Assembly (NCBI RefSeq): GCF_030435805.1 | Contig: NC_081308.1 | Span: 132,042,936 to 132,106,935, forward strand | DNA: 64,000 nt | Origin: Mustela lutreola | Taxonomy: Eukaryota > Chordata > Mammalia > Carnivora > Mustelidae | Reading direction: 5' to 3' | Notes under the pieces: generated by a model | What the model was told of the DNA's origin: nothing | Seen by the model: the letters and a program-made list of their open reading frames with translations, nothing else | Database searches by the model: none | Program-made: the position numbers and the translations under genes | In this document: positions 46,737 through 57,640 of the stretch, piece after piece | Layout: each line of letters starts with the position of its first letter | How positions within the stretch are numbered: the first letter of the stretch is position 1

Positions 46737-49224
46737 AATCGCTGCATACGAGGTATCAAGGGAGGTGTTATCTGCTCGATCAATGAAATTACAGGTGGCA
46801 CGCCAACTGCAGGGGAGCTACCATCTGGCTGAGTTTATGGTAACACACCATCGTGCTCTAAGACTCATCTCTCGACTGCTCAAGCTGAACGGGAATGCTG
46901 AATGGGGATGTGGTGGGAATCGCCACCCCTGCATCTCTCAAGTCCTTGATGGTGGCGCTAAAGTCTGCACTCCCTCCATGAATGTGGTCTTGCTTTTGAT
47001 TTACTGTTTTCCTAGGTAGAAGCAGTTCTAGAGGCTTCCAGTTGACCCTCACTCCACAGGTCACAGAAACTGTAGCTGCAAAGATGGTCTCTTTCGGTTA
47101 CGCATTCTGGAGCTGGGGATGTGAGCACATGATACATTTAGGAACCCACTGGGCAACTGTGAATCAGACCTTAGCGAGAACTCCATGGATCTCCCTGCCT
47201 CCAGAGCCTTCTGCTCTGACTGCTGGGCCAGAGTGGACATTTTGGGTCTCCTGGAATTAGCAGCAGTTCAGAGCCAGTGTCTGTAGTCCCCCAAAAGATT
47301 GATTATATCTGTGTACTATTACCTTCGTCAAAGGCCATCGGTCCCTTCGGGGAAGGCTAGGAGGAAGAAAGACCAAGAGTTATAAATTCTCAGCAGTGTG
47401 TAAAGCTCGCTCGTGAAGGGGACCCGGGCTTCCCTTCTTCCACCCAGTGGATCTGGGTCTGTGAACTGGCTCACGCCTTGAAAATGATTGAGGGGCCATG
47501 AATTTCTTTCTTTAACGATTCAGGTTAGACTTAAGACTTGTGTTCACTTGATTTAGATATTTCTGCTTGTACAGATCCATCAGGAGTTTAGCAGGCTTCC
47601 CGTTTCACTTCTAGTCGCATCATGCTCAGTTAGCCAACGCCACAGTGACTGCGTGAGTCCCGCTATTCTGATCGCTGCATTACCTCTGCTGTCCATTATA
47701 GAAACCTTAGTCACACCCTGCCTTTGGTGATTAAACGCCACCCACTGGCCTCTGCCACGCTGGAACCCAAATACTACCATTGCATCAAGGGTTCCTAATT
47801 CCGCGGCTGCGGTTCCCACTATAAGGTCTGACCTGCCAAGAAGAGCAATCACAGAACCCTTCAAGGAAGCTGGTGCTCCCTTCGCAAATTGATTCTTCAC
47901 AGCATTGGTGAAAGGTGTGTCTTCTGGACCCTCCCGGGGTGGGTGAGCAGGTCTTAGTCTTAAATGACAAATCCACTTGAACATTCTAACCTTGTAAGCC
48001 TTCTGATCCTTTCCTCTATATTAAAGCAAGGCAGGTTCAGCATTTCTACTTTGTTCATGGAGATCCACGTTTAGGTCCAAATAATCAAACATCAGAGACC
48101 TTTCTAATTCTAATAGAGACCTGTTGCATACTGGAGATGCAGTGTTAAATGCAGGATCTCTGCTTCGTGAGCCCATGTGGATAAATGTGGCCTGATCCAA
48201 CTTTACATCCCGCCCACCATTATCCCACACCCTCGGTATCCATTCCCACACGTGGTCCCCGAATTTCTGTCCGGATAAATTGGTATGTTCCATTGTTTTG
48301 GAGTGAAACATACCTCCTCACAGGTCACACTTTGTACCTTGCCTGTGGGGGCCTGCTGGGATTTGAGTCTACTTACAGGTCTAGAAGCAAAGCGGGGTGG
48401 TGGGGTAGGTCCTGAACAGAGTCAGTTCCATCTTGCCTAGCAGCTGCCTCAGGGGACGCCATTATGGTTTCCTTGGGCGATGTGTAGTTAATCCCCTCAC
48501 AGGGAGGTGGAGAGGCCAACGCCACTGTGAGTTTAGAGGCTGCTGTCACTGGGGGTGGGGAGGCCACTTCCACTGGTAAAGACTCAACACAGTTTAGGGG
48601 TTCAGTGGCCTTGGCTTCAGTAGTGTATTCCCACATGTCCTCTCCATCTTAATTTGTACGGTCCCCTTCTTTCCCAGTCTACTGCCTCAGTTTAACTGTG
48701 GGCACCCTTCAAGTCTGGAGGTTCAGCTTGCATTGTAATTCAGGTAGTTGCACATGAGGTTCTGCATTTGAATTTCCAGCAATTTTGGCTCTGTGACTGT
48801 AGAACACGAGTGTTTCTTTCAGGGCACACTCAGGGGCTCTTAAGCCAGTTCTGCGGTGTTGGAGCCGGGAATTCAAATCCCGAGCCCATCCTCTCCTTTC
48901 ACCACATTGTCCAGCCACATTAGGAGCTACCCACCAACATCGCTGTATTTGTGAGTTTTCCAAAAGAATGTTCAAAAATATATACAGAGTCACCTGGCTC
49001 CTTGTTCCTTCTATGTGGTTGATTAGGAGTATCCAAGGCAGATATTTTGCTTATCTCTATCAGTTTATGCTATGGGCTATCAGTGTTCTCTTTACTACTA
49101 GAAACAGACATGAGCATCTTTAAATCTAATCAGATTGGAAAGTCAATTCCAGAAACCTGAGAGCCAATTCAGAGAACTCATCTCTAAAATCCTGTTCCTT
49201 TGGAACTCCTCCTGGTACGAAATC

Positions 49225-49769
49225 TGTATTAGTCAGGGTTCTCCAGAGAAGTAGGGCCAAGAAAACCAACAGCCAATTCATTCATTCATAGATAGATAGA
49301 TAGATTGTGGAAGCTGAGGGGTCCCATAGATAGGTAGATAGATAGATGTAGATTGATTGATTATGGAAGCTGAGGGATGCCATGACCTGCTGCCTGCAAG
49401 TTGGAGACCCATGAAAGCTGGTGGTGTAATTCAGCCTGAGTCCGAAGGTCTGAGAACCAAGGGAGGGGGAAGTTGTGTAAATCTCAGTCCAAGGGGGGCA
49501 TGAGAAGATGAGATGAGATGGGATGTCACAGCTCAACAGTGACAGAGAGGAAAGAGGGGAAGGGCAAATTCCTCCTTCATCTACGTTTCGTTTAATGCAG
49601 GCTCTCAGGGATTGGATAATGTCTACCCAAAACTGGGGGTCTACTTTACTGAATCCACAGATTCAAATGCTGACCCTATATGGAAACACCCTCACAGACA
49701 CTCCCAGAAACATTGTGTACTTGGGGTGCCTGTGACCAGGCAAGCTGATACATAGAATTAGCTAACACA
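49225..49769 (-). repeat. 5' LTR of the ERVL fossil (MLT2-type)
   Basis: Same ends and internal words as the 3' LTR (agtcagggttctccagag, ctgagaaccaag, attcaaatgctga). It contains a young TAGA/GATT microsatellite at 49289-49362, which accounts for part of its extra length. Confidence 0.8.
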
Positions 49770-49839
49770 CCTTATGAGCCATCTGCTCTTAGGAACGTGA
49801 CCTCAGCATGCATATGGTGATTGCTCTTCTACACAAGTC

Positions 49840-50290
49840 ACTGCCCAGTGGGATTGTATATTGCAGCATATCAATCTTTTTCTGTATAGAATGGGGACCA
49901 AAAATATAAGTGACCAAGAAGAAAATAAAATTGGCTACATCGGGGCACCTGGGTGGCTCAGTGGGTTAAAGCCTCTGCCTTCAGGTAAGGTCATGGTCTC
50001 AGGGTCCTGGGATTGAGCCCCGCGTTGGGCTCTCTGCTCAGCAGGGACCCTGCTTCCCCCTCTCTCTCTGCCTGCCTGTCTGCCTACTTCTGATCTCTGT
50101 CTGTCAAATAAATAGATAAAATTAAAAAAAATAATAATTGGCTACATCAAAATTAAAAACTTTTGTTCTGCAAATAATACTAATCAAGAAATTGAGAACA
50201 CAACTCACAAAATGGATGAAAATATTTTAAAATCATGTTTGATTAGAGACTTGTGTCCAGAACCTATAAATAGCTCTTGCAACTTAAAAA
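49840..50290 (+). mobile_element. L1 3' ORF2 fragment (sense), split by a SINE
   Basis: aaattggctacatc, then after the SINE ggctacatcaaaattaaaaa, cttttgttctgcaaa and ccagaacctataaatagctc correspond to the 3' part of L1 ORF2. Confidence 0.65.
49942..50136 (+). mobile_element. CAN-SINE in L1
   Basis: Perfect TSD attggctacatc at 49930-49941 and 50137-50148. Confidence 0.96.
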
Positions 50291-50639
50291 TGTTGTTATT
50301 CTTAGAATCTTAAAAGTCTGAGACTGACAAGAGACTTTTTGATATGATCCACTTTCTCCCAGCTTGCCACTGTCCCCTCGCCATTTACTGATGGGGTAAC
50401 TGAGATACACAGAGGGACTACAGGGCCATTGACAGTCTCTTTCCCTCAGTGAACACCTCTCCAAGTCCAAACCATGGTGTCGAGTGTCCCCGGAAGGGTA
50501 AATCAGCCATGTCTTGACCCCATTCCCCCTGCCACATTTGCCCCTTTTTTCTGTGCCCCTTCGTCTGGACTACTCCCCCTTCCTCCAACCACACGTTTCC
50601 CTTCCAGCCTCTCAGTCAAGGATAGGAGGGGCCTGTTTG

Positions 50640-50882
50640 CACAGGCGCAGTAGGGAACCTGAGTTGCCTCGTGTGCTAGGGGCGGGGCTTCGTGAGGGAG
50701 CCTGCTTTCCCGCGCAGGCAGGGTCGGCTTGGCGGGAACCAATCACATGCGAGAAGTCATACCCAAGGTCTGTCTGCGCATGCGTCCTGTGTGTTCCCAG
50801 CGGCCTTGCGCGTGGAGGGGCGGAGCTTCAGGAGGGAGTCTCAGTGGCAGGGTTGGGCTTGAAGAAGGCAGTCGGAGCAGCC
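50640..50882 (+). promoter_or_regulatory. CpG-rich promoter of the CTAG-like gene with a duplicated GC-box module
   Basis: GC boxes (ggggcggggc at about 50679, ggggcgg at about 50817), an inverted-looking CCAAT element (aaccaatcac around 50737) and two CGCATGCG-type CpG motifs lie within 240 bp upstream of the ATG. No TATA box is seen. Two stretches (about 50664-50732 and 50803-50863) resemble one another: GC box, CTTC, GGGAG, then GGCAGGGT and GGCTTG in the same order. CTAG promoters in human are CpG-rich and controlled by DNA methylation; the same regulation here is inference. Confidence 0.65.
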
Positions 50883-51882
50883 ATGCAGGCCCCAGACGGT
50901 GGTGCGGGGGGCGCCAACGGTGGTGCCGGAGCGCCCGCGGGCCCCAGAGGCCCCGGAGAAGCCGAAGGCTGTGACGGGACCGCAGCTGAGGGCACAGTGG
51001 CTGGGGGAGCTTCCGAGCTCGAGGGGGCATCACCTGCCCCTAGGCACGGTGAAGACGCTTCAGCCTTGGCCTCGGGCGAAGCCTCAGGAAGCCAGCTGTT
51101 GGAGTTGTATCCTTTCGAAGGAGCACCCGGGACCGGGCGGGGGACTTGCGGAGTGGGGGCAGGAGGGGAGTGGGGCGGCAGTGGAGGAGGAGCTGAAGAG
51201 AAAGCTGGGGTGGTCTGAGGGGGGTTGTGAGGCAGACTTCCTGAAGCCCCCCAGGTGGTCTTGGGGGCCTGAGGGGCGGTCTGGGGGAAGGCCGACCTCT
51301 GGTGGGTGGGGCGGCCTCAGCCCTAAAGTCTGCAAAGATGCTGCCTTAACCGGATCTCCACCAGCGCCCTCAGGGTGCCTTTCCTGTGCTACATGGATGC
51401 GGAGATGGCCCGCCAGTACCTGATCTCAGGCGAGGAATCCTTCCAGGGCGCTGCTCAGATGGAGCTCGCAGTGATTGGCAGTGACTTGCTGATGTAAGTT
51501 CTAGAAGGGGCTCGAGGGAGCAGGTGGGAACCTGGGCCAGTCTCGGCATGAGGGTCGGTCTTTGGGACGCAAACACCGAAGGCTTGGGCTAAAGAGGCAC
51601 ATGGGGCACAGGGTCTATTGCATCTTCAGGTGTGGCTCTAAGGGAGCTGAGAAGGAGTAACCTTGGGGAGGTGTTTTGCACTGAGTGGGGCTGGGAGTTC
51701 GTTGACCAAATCTAAAGTTATTTCCTTTTCCCCTCACTTTTAGCAAACTCACTGCCAAGGACTCTGCTCTCCTGCAGATTTCCACTGCCACCCTGCTCAA
51801 CCAGCTTTCCACCATAATTCAGACCATGCAGCACTTTGTGCCCCCGTTTTTTGCCAAGCCTCGGCCTGGAAAAGGGGGCTGA
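50883..51882 (+). CDS. CTAG2-like: CTAG/LAGE family gene (NY-ESO-1-like), three exons, intact
   Basis: Coding exons 50883-51106, 51365-51493 and 51744-51882 join with GT/AG introns into 163 codons with no interruption. Residues 1-75 are Gly/Ala/Glu-rich and disordered, as in human NY-ESO-1, which also starts MQA. Residues ~76-155 match the Pcc1-like domain: exon 1 ends in LLEF, exon 2 gives VPF and MDAEMAR, and exon 3 gives KLTAKDSALLQIS, LLNQLS and FVPPFFAKP, lining up with NY-ESO-1 LLEF, MPF, MEAELAR, RLTAADHRQLQLS, CLQQLS and FLPVFLAQP. Known of the family: CTAG1/2 are X-linked cancer/testis antigens, and the paralogue LAGE3 is a KEOPS (tRNA t6A) subunit. Exon 2 has two in-frame acceptors 9 nt apart. 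The upstream CpG-rich promoter and the AATAAA at 52044 complete the gene. It could equally be called LAGE3-like; I prefer CTAG because of the MQA start and the C-terminal tail. Confidence 0.88.
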
Positions 51883-52043
51883 GTTCACAAGAGAGCCCCA
51901 TTTTAGGCAGTGTGTCCTTCCCCAGGCGCATAAGTTTGCAGTAGTTGCCACTTTGTTTGGGGGCATAATTGTTGGCCGTACTGGCCCTGGGGTACTCGCT
52001 GCTCACTTGTTTTCATTGGCCTTAAATATTGGTTGCCACAGAT

Positions 52044-52049
52044 AATAAA
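52044..52049 (+). terminator. Poly(A) signal of the CTAG-like gene
   Basis: AATAAA lies 162 nt after the stop codon in the context AATAAAACTGAGCCACT. The same words surround the poly(A) signal of the minus-strand LAGE3-like gene near 63535. Confidence 0.8.
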
Positions 52050-52522
52050 ACTGAGCCACTGTTAGGTGTCTGAGTTTCTTTTCAGCGTCCAGATTTGTCC
52101 TTAGGTTGGAGGGGAGGTTCTGGGATTCAGATATTCAACTTGTACAAGGCAGTTGAAAACATTGAAAAAAATGAAAGAAAATGAAAATTGCTTGGTTCCT
52201 ATCGTTCAGCATTAACTAATGTCAGCATTTTGGAATACTTTTGTAATTTTAGGGTTGTAGGAATAATACAATAAATTTATAGCATCATATAAATGAGTAA
52301 GGCTTTTCAAATTTAGCATCATTTTTTTCCCCCTGAGATATTTTTCATCTGAAATTTGGGCTTTACCTCTTAAACTTCAAAAACATCTTATCAAATGGAT
52401 ACATACACAATGTGTTATGATATATTGGTTCAACACTTGTATTTTTCTCAAATTTTTTCCTATTATACATAATGTCTCAGGAATTCTTGTATGTAAGGCT
52501 CTGTATGAATGGTTATTTTCTT

Positions 52523-52713
52523 TTTTTTGGTAAAGATTTTATTTATTTATTTGACACAGAGAGAGTGATCACAAGTAGGCACAAAGGCAGGCAGAGAGGG
52601 AAGCAGGTTCCCCGCTGAGCAGAGAGCCCGATGTGGGACTCAATCCCAGGACCCTGAGATCATGACCTGAGCCGAAGGCAGCGGCTTAACCCACTGAGCC
52701 ACCCAGGTGCGCC
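52523..52713 (-). mobile_element. CAN-SINE
   Basis: TSD tgaatggttattttctt/tgaatggttgttttctt at 52506-52522 and 52714-52730. Confidence 0.96.
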
Positions 52714-53059
52714 TGAATGGTTGTTTTCTTAAGATAGATTCCAAGAGGTAGATCTCCAATACAAAATAGCTCTTCAGAAAATGCGCCCACCCCACCAGAA
52801 TGCTAGTTCCCCTACATCCCTGTCATAGCCCCCCAAACCTCAGTTTGCATGAGCAAAGAATTCGGAAACACTAGAACTAGAATTTTGGGCTTTACTGGCT
52901 CTGTTTCTGATCACAGAAGAAAAGTGCTGGTACAGTTTGTTGGTTGGGGTGGGAGAGGGGCAGATGGAGGCAGCGTAGTCTTGGGGAAACACTTTTTTTC
53001 ACGTGAATTGCTCATTTGCGAGCCTCGGTTCTGCAAACTGACAGTTGCCAGTGTCCTTA

Positions 53060-53640
53060 CTGGAGGCCACAGGCAGGCACGGCTCCGGTTGGGGCGGGGC
53101 GGGCGCCGCTCTCTTCCGCGCGTTCTGACCGTCGTCCCACGTGGCTGAGAAGCTGTGGGCGGGGCTGACCTTGGTGTCCAGCGCTGTCTCAGTCTGCTTG
53201 GCCCCCCACTCCTCCTCCGAGGTCTGCGGTACACGCAGTGCTTCTCCCAGACCAGGATGAGCGCGGCCGAGCCAAGGAGGACCGCGGTGATGCCCGCAAC
53301 CAATTTGCACTTGTTCTTGCTCCCGCCCGTTTCTGCATAGCTCTTGTTGATCTGAATGTGGCACAGTTCAAGTTTGCCATCAGTGGACAGGCTGCCCTGG
53401 GGAGGCGTCTTCTCTCCTTATGGCCAGCAGAAGTTCTTCCGCTGGGCCGCAGCGAACCGTGGAGGGTCATGCCGGCTGGCAGGACTCAGGAGAGCAGGGC
53501 CTTCACTCTTCAGGACACTTCCGTGGGCTCGTGCGACCGCCGAGTGGGAGGCTGCTAGCCTGGCGATGGCGCTCCCCGCTGGGCTGGCCACATTCAGCCC
53601 CCGCAGCCTGCTGCGGCTGCCAGGACCAGTGAGGGAAAAT
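53060..53640 (-). other. CpG-rich block with an unexplained minus-strand open frame
   Basis: CpG-rich sequence about 1.2 kb downstream of the CTAG-like gene. On the minus strand from 53303 a frame opens with a hydrophobic membrane-like segment, VAGITAVLLGSAALILVW, then HCVYRR and an Arg-rich tail. It is open further upstream in the same frame (KLELCHIQINKSY near 53340-53375). Other frames are also open, as expected in GC-rich DNA, and no splice sites convinced me. Possibly an exon or retrocopy of a small single-pass membrane protein; I do not recognise it. Confidence 0.3.
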
Positions 53641-53744
53641 ACAGTGAAAACCAGACTCTTCTGTGTGTGCAGACACTCCACTGTGCTCTCGACCCCGATT
53701 ACTGTCTGTAATTTTCACTGCAAGCTGGCGATGTCAGCACCACC

Positions 53745-53830
53745 CTGATTACACCTTTTGTAGGTGAAGAATTGGGGCTCAGAGAGGCTAGGTGTACTCG
53801 AGTCAAGCTCCCACTCTCTTAGCCAAGGTA
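53745..53830 (+). repeat. MIR-like fragment
   Basis: gaagaattggggctcagaga followed by ggctaggtgta resembles the MIR core box. Confidence 0.4.
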
Positions 53831-54228
53831 TCAGGCTAACCGCAGCACTGGGAGGCTGGGATCGTGCTTTTCCTTCTGCTGGCCCCAGGGAGCATCCATG
53901 TGACTAATGAAAAATGCAGAAAACGATAAATGCAGGAAAAGTAGATGAGAATTGAGGAGAGGACAAGGTTGGTAAGAATTGCAATCCTGGCTTTCTAGGG
54001 GATTCTCTATACTCCCAGGCCCTTTGGTATCCTTTGACCCTCTTTGAAATAGAGGGTATGATGGTGATATCTGTATTTTCCCCTCCCTGCGCACTCTCCT
54101 CAACTATCTTCTCAGCTATGAAGAAGGCTCTCTTCAGGTACTTTCAGTAGCTGAGAAAAAATAGAACCAAATCTTCTGACAATCCAGAAAATTTCTCCAC
54201 AAAGGTAGAAGAAAAACAGTTGTGTGGT

Positions 54229-54427
54229 TTTTAAAAAAAGATTTTATTTATTTACTTTTGACAGAGAGAGACACAGTGAGAGAGGGAATACAAGCAGGGG
54301 AAGAGGGAGAGGAGAGGAAGGCTCCCCGCAGAGGAGGGAGCCTGATGTGCGGCTTAATCTCAGGACCCTGAGATCATGACCTGAGCCAAAGGCAGACACT
54401 TAACCCACTGAGCCACCCAGGGGCCCA
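54229..54427 (-). mobile_element. CAN-SINE, older subtype
   Basis: Antisense copy ending ccacccaggggccc; no clear TSD. Confidence 0.92.
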
Positions 54428-54806
54428 ACCCCTACACCTCTTATTTTTAATTTGTACATGTTCTTAAACTTCTCTTTAAAACGTGCTGTATCTTGAAAAC
54501 TCGCTAAGCTCCCTAATAAGTCTAGTGGCTCATTCGTAGACCATTACATTTTCTGTCTAGGTGATCATATCTGTAAATAAAGGCAGTTTTTCCTCTTTCT
54601 TTCCAGTCTGAATGCCTTTTATTGCTTGATTTCTCTCCTCATTATGGGTTGGTGTCTTCTGCTTCTCTGCTTCTCTGCATGCCTGATCATTTTGGAATGG
54701 ATACCAGACATTATGATTTTCCCTTAGGTTCTGCCTATCTTTGTATTCCTAAACACATTCATGAGCTTTGTTCAGGGATGCTGTTAAGTGAATGACGAAC
54801 AGTTTG

Positions 54807-54984
54807 TGGTGCTGGGTTTCCCAGTCGGTTAAGCGTCTGCCTTCAGCTCAGGTCATGATCTCAGGGTCCTGGGATCGAGCCCTGCATTGCTTCTCCTTCT
54901 CTGCTTGCCCCCACCGGCCCCTCCCATTCCCCACCCTGCCCCCGGTTTGTGTGCTCTCTCTCCAAAATAAATAAAATCTTTAAA
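54807..54984 (+). mobile_element. CAN-SINE, older subtype
   Basis: Flanked by about 21-22 bp imperfect repeats starting taagtgaatg and ending aacagtttg (54785-54806 and 54985-55005). Confidence 0.92.
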
Positions 54985-55005
54985 TAAGTGAATGGAAACA
55001 GTTTG

Positions 55006-56090
55006 ATCTGTTTGAGTCTTGCTTTGAAGGTTTCCTACAGGGGACCAGAGGAGTTCAGTGTAGCATTCATCCCTCCCCACCCCCACACCACTTAGGCCAG
55101 ACCTTTCTGAGTGCCCTGCCCGGTGCCTCCTGAATTATGGAGGTTGCCCTCCGGTTGGTGGAGGTAGACAATACTTACTCTCTGGCGTGAGTGTTGGGCA
55201 GAGTCATACTATTCTTGAAGACAGTCATTTCCCTGGCCTTAAGTGGCTTCTCCACTGGCTCGTGTGCATCAGTGCCCAGTGCCCCCACTGAGCAAGCATG
55301 TCGGGGCACATGCAGTCCGTTCTTCAGTGAGCCCCACCTGCCCCGGCTACTCAGCGCTGCATTTGGCCGCTGAAAACCGAAATGCTCCCAACTAAGAAGT
55401 GTCAGTGGGTTTCAAGCAATAAACTCAGAAATGCAGGTTGATTTGGGTGATTTGTAGTTACTTATCAGATGAAGTTGGAGAAGGCCAAGAAACTCCCATT
55501 CTCGTGGGAGAAAGGAAGCAGAGAACCCAGCTGTCCCCTGCAGGTACCTGGGACTGTGTGTTTTCTGAAGGCAAACTCTAGGGTCTGGGTACATGCCACC
55601 ATTTTTAAAGGTGACCATGGGGTATACAATCACTTCTGATGGTCTCAGGTAACCTAGAGCCTGGGAACCACTTCTCCAGTCTTGACATTATTACCTCCAG
55701 ACCTGGAAGGAACCTTCTGCCCTTTCTCCCACCTTGCTGGTGGGGTCCTCAGCGCACAGAGCCCAAGTGTGGAGATGTCAAGAAAACCCAACTCAGAAAA
55801 GGATTCTGAGAGGTACTACATTGCAGTGGTAGCCGGCTCTCCCACCTCACTGGATCTCTGTCCTTAATGCCAGACCCCGCAACGTGGGGTCCTCACAGCT
55901 GGCATTGGACTTGGAGAACCACAGATGCCTCTGAAAGGTCACCTGGTAGAAACTCCTCTGAGCCTTCCTTAAGCATTCCAAAATGATTCTCTTCCAAAAG
56001 GAGAGACAGACAGATGTCTGTCTCTCTTTCTCCTCACCGTGCTCCCCACCTTCCCTACTGGATACATCAAATAATTTCCTCAGAGGGGCC
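55006..56090. other. Non-coding, nothing recognised
   Basis: Short frames only; no repeat identified with confidence. Confidence 0.35.
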
Positions 56091-56094
56091 ATCC

Positions 56095-56600
56095 TGGAAT
56101 CAACGAACCTATATTAGCCATTTGAACAAATGCGCAAGAAAAGACCCAGATAGAGATTTAGAATTTGATGAAGATCACATTGCAACTCAGGGGACAAGTA
56201 AGAATTACCCAGTAAATAGTTTGGGGACACCTGACTAAGACTTTGGAGAGAAAACAAAGTTAGAATCCAGGGTCCTTTCTAACCAAAATTAATTACGAGT
56301 GTATAAAAATTTTAATGTACCAGGAGATGATTTCAGGGCATGTTTGTGGAATGTTACACAGAGGGAGCTCTGTAGGGAACAAGACCTGAGAATGATCATG
56401 AACACAATCGATCACATAAACACATTGAAAAATTAAAACAACTATATGGAAAAGGACGCTGAACAAATGTACAATGAAAAAATGAGGAGGAAAAGTATTT
56501 TCCAGTTAGGGCAAAAATTGGATATTCGAACCATGTGAAAGACCGCAGATATACTTATTAAAAACATTGGACCAATGCATATTTAAGATTTCTTTTTAGG
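56095..56600 (+). mobile_element. Degraded L1 3' ORF2 fragment (sense)
   Basis: gtataaaaattttaatgtac, atcacataaacacattgaaa, caactatatggaaaagg and aagtattttccag are diverged L1 ORF2 3' words. No usable frame. Confidence 0.4.
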
Positions 56601-56739
56601 ATTCTGTAGCTTGCCCTGGACTATTCCCTGCAATACTATTATTGTAATGCCTAAACATTGTAATAGCCAATATCATTTTTTGCATATTAAATTTGAGTGA
56701 TCTATTTCACATCCAAACCGATTTTGGCAGGTGGGTACG

Positions 56740-57640
56740 GGAGTCTGGCGTGTGGAGAAGTGTCTGGAGGTGGAGATGCCAACCTGCGAGCCAGGACCAG
56801 GCCCTGAAAGCCCGGAGCCTGCACGAGCTCACCAGGGCGGCCCAGAGCCCGTGTAGAGGGAGAAGCGGCCTGCGCAGCGAGCCCTGGGGCCCTGGGACAC
56901 TCGGAGGTGGTGGAGGAGAGAGGGAGCAGCCACGGAGACTGCAGCGGGGGCGGCCAGAGGGCCGGGAGGGACCCCGAGAGGGCAGGTGCAGGGTGACCTC
57001 CCGGCTCGGGAAGGGTCGCACGTAGGCGCGCACCGGGGCAGGGGGGAGGTCAGGGAGGAGGGAGCGAGGGGCTCCGCGGGGGCTGCGGCCGGTCAAGGGA
57101 CAGGACGCCTTCTGGAAACCCGCCCGAGAGAGGTTCGGGTGGGCGTGGGAGTTGCGTGTGCCGAGGGGCTGGGGAGCTCGGGGTCAGCCATCCGGGCCGC
57201 TCTCGGGAGGGGCTGCCCTCTGGCCCCCCCGAGAGCAGGGAGCCCGGTTCTGCAGCAGGAGGGGCTCTGGGGCGCAGGAGAAGCTGCCCACCGAGTTGCC
57301 GGGGGAGGGGTTGTGCCTCCTTCCCCGTGCCCGGGGGTCCCCCAGAGAGGACGGGGCGCGCCCAGGCGCCGGGGAGGGAAGAGCTCCAGCTGGGGAGGAG
57401 GGCTTTGGCCGGAGGGCACTGGCCCCTCCTCGCCAGCCCCGCTCCGGGGGGACACCCCCCTCCCCCAGGTTCTCACCGCTCTGGACCGAGATGCCTCCTG
57501 TCGGAAGCACAAGTTACGACAAAAACTGGAACAGATCATCAGCCTCGTGTCCAGCAACAGCTGAGGGTGGCGGAACCGGTTGCGGGGCGGGGCGACTCGG
57601 TCCTGAGCTGTCCTCCTGGCTGAGCCCTGGATCCGGGGGG
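56740..57640 (+). other. CpG island with a possible terminal coding exon
   Basis: About 0.9 kb of G+C-rich, CpG-dense DNA, the largest such island in the window. On the + strand a good acceptor (acacccccctcccccag) precedes 57469-57564, which reads VLTALDRDASCRKHKLRQ and then KLEQIISLVSSNS before a stop. That tail looks like a basic amphipathic C-terminus rather than random GC-rich translation, but I cannot name it and found no confident upstream exon. Long frames on both strands elsewhere in the island are probably composition effects. Confidence 0.35.

Larger units (their letters stand above)
42732..49769 (-). mobile_element. ERVL (class III) provirus fossil with both LTRs, broken
   Basis: Minus-strand element: 5' LTR 49225-49769, gag-like region about 48990-47600, pol region about 47300-43800, 3' LTR 42732-43183. 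Recognition is by resemblance to ERVL: gag-like WIPRVWDNGG with KLD and a GS-SRD motif, RT-region segments such as TIKDLRDAG and PTTSPF near 46.9-47.0 kb and QEVATALD near 46.3 kb, the integrase zinc-binding region at about 44.8-44.95 kb, and the dUTPase-bearing 3' end at about 43.8-44.35 kb (TPPGHVGLLVPVN, GKLQQPTPGRT). No env, as usual for ERVL. Clearly broken, with many lesions (dozens) and several SINE insertions. Family age suggests insertion early in placental evolution. Confidence 0.85.

Noticed and set aside
42732-49769. Treating the two MLT2-type repeats as independent solo LTRs
   Set aside because: Same orientation and ERVL gag/pol/dUTPase remains between them in the correct order fit a single provirus.
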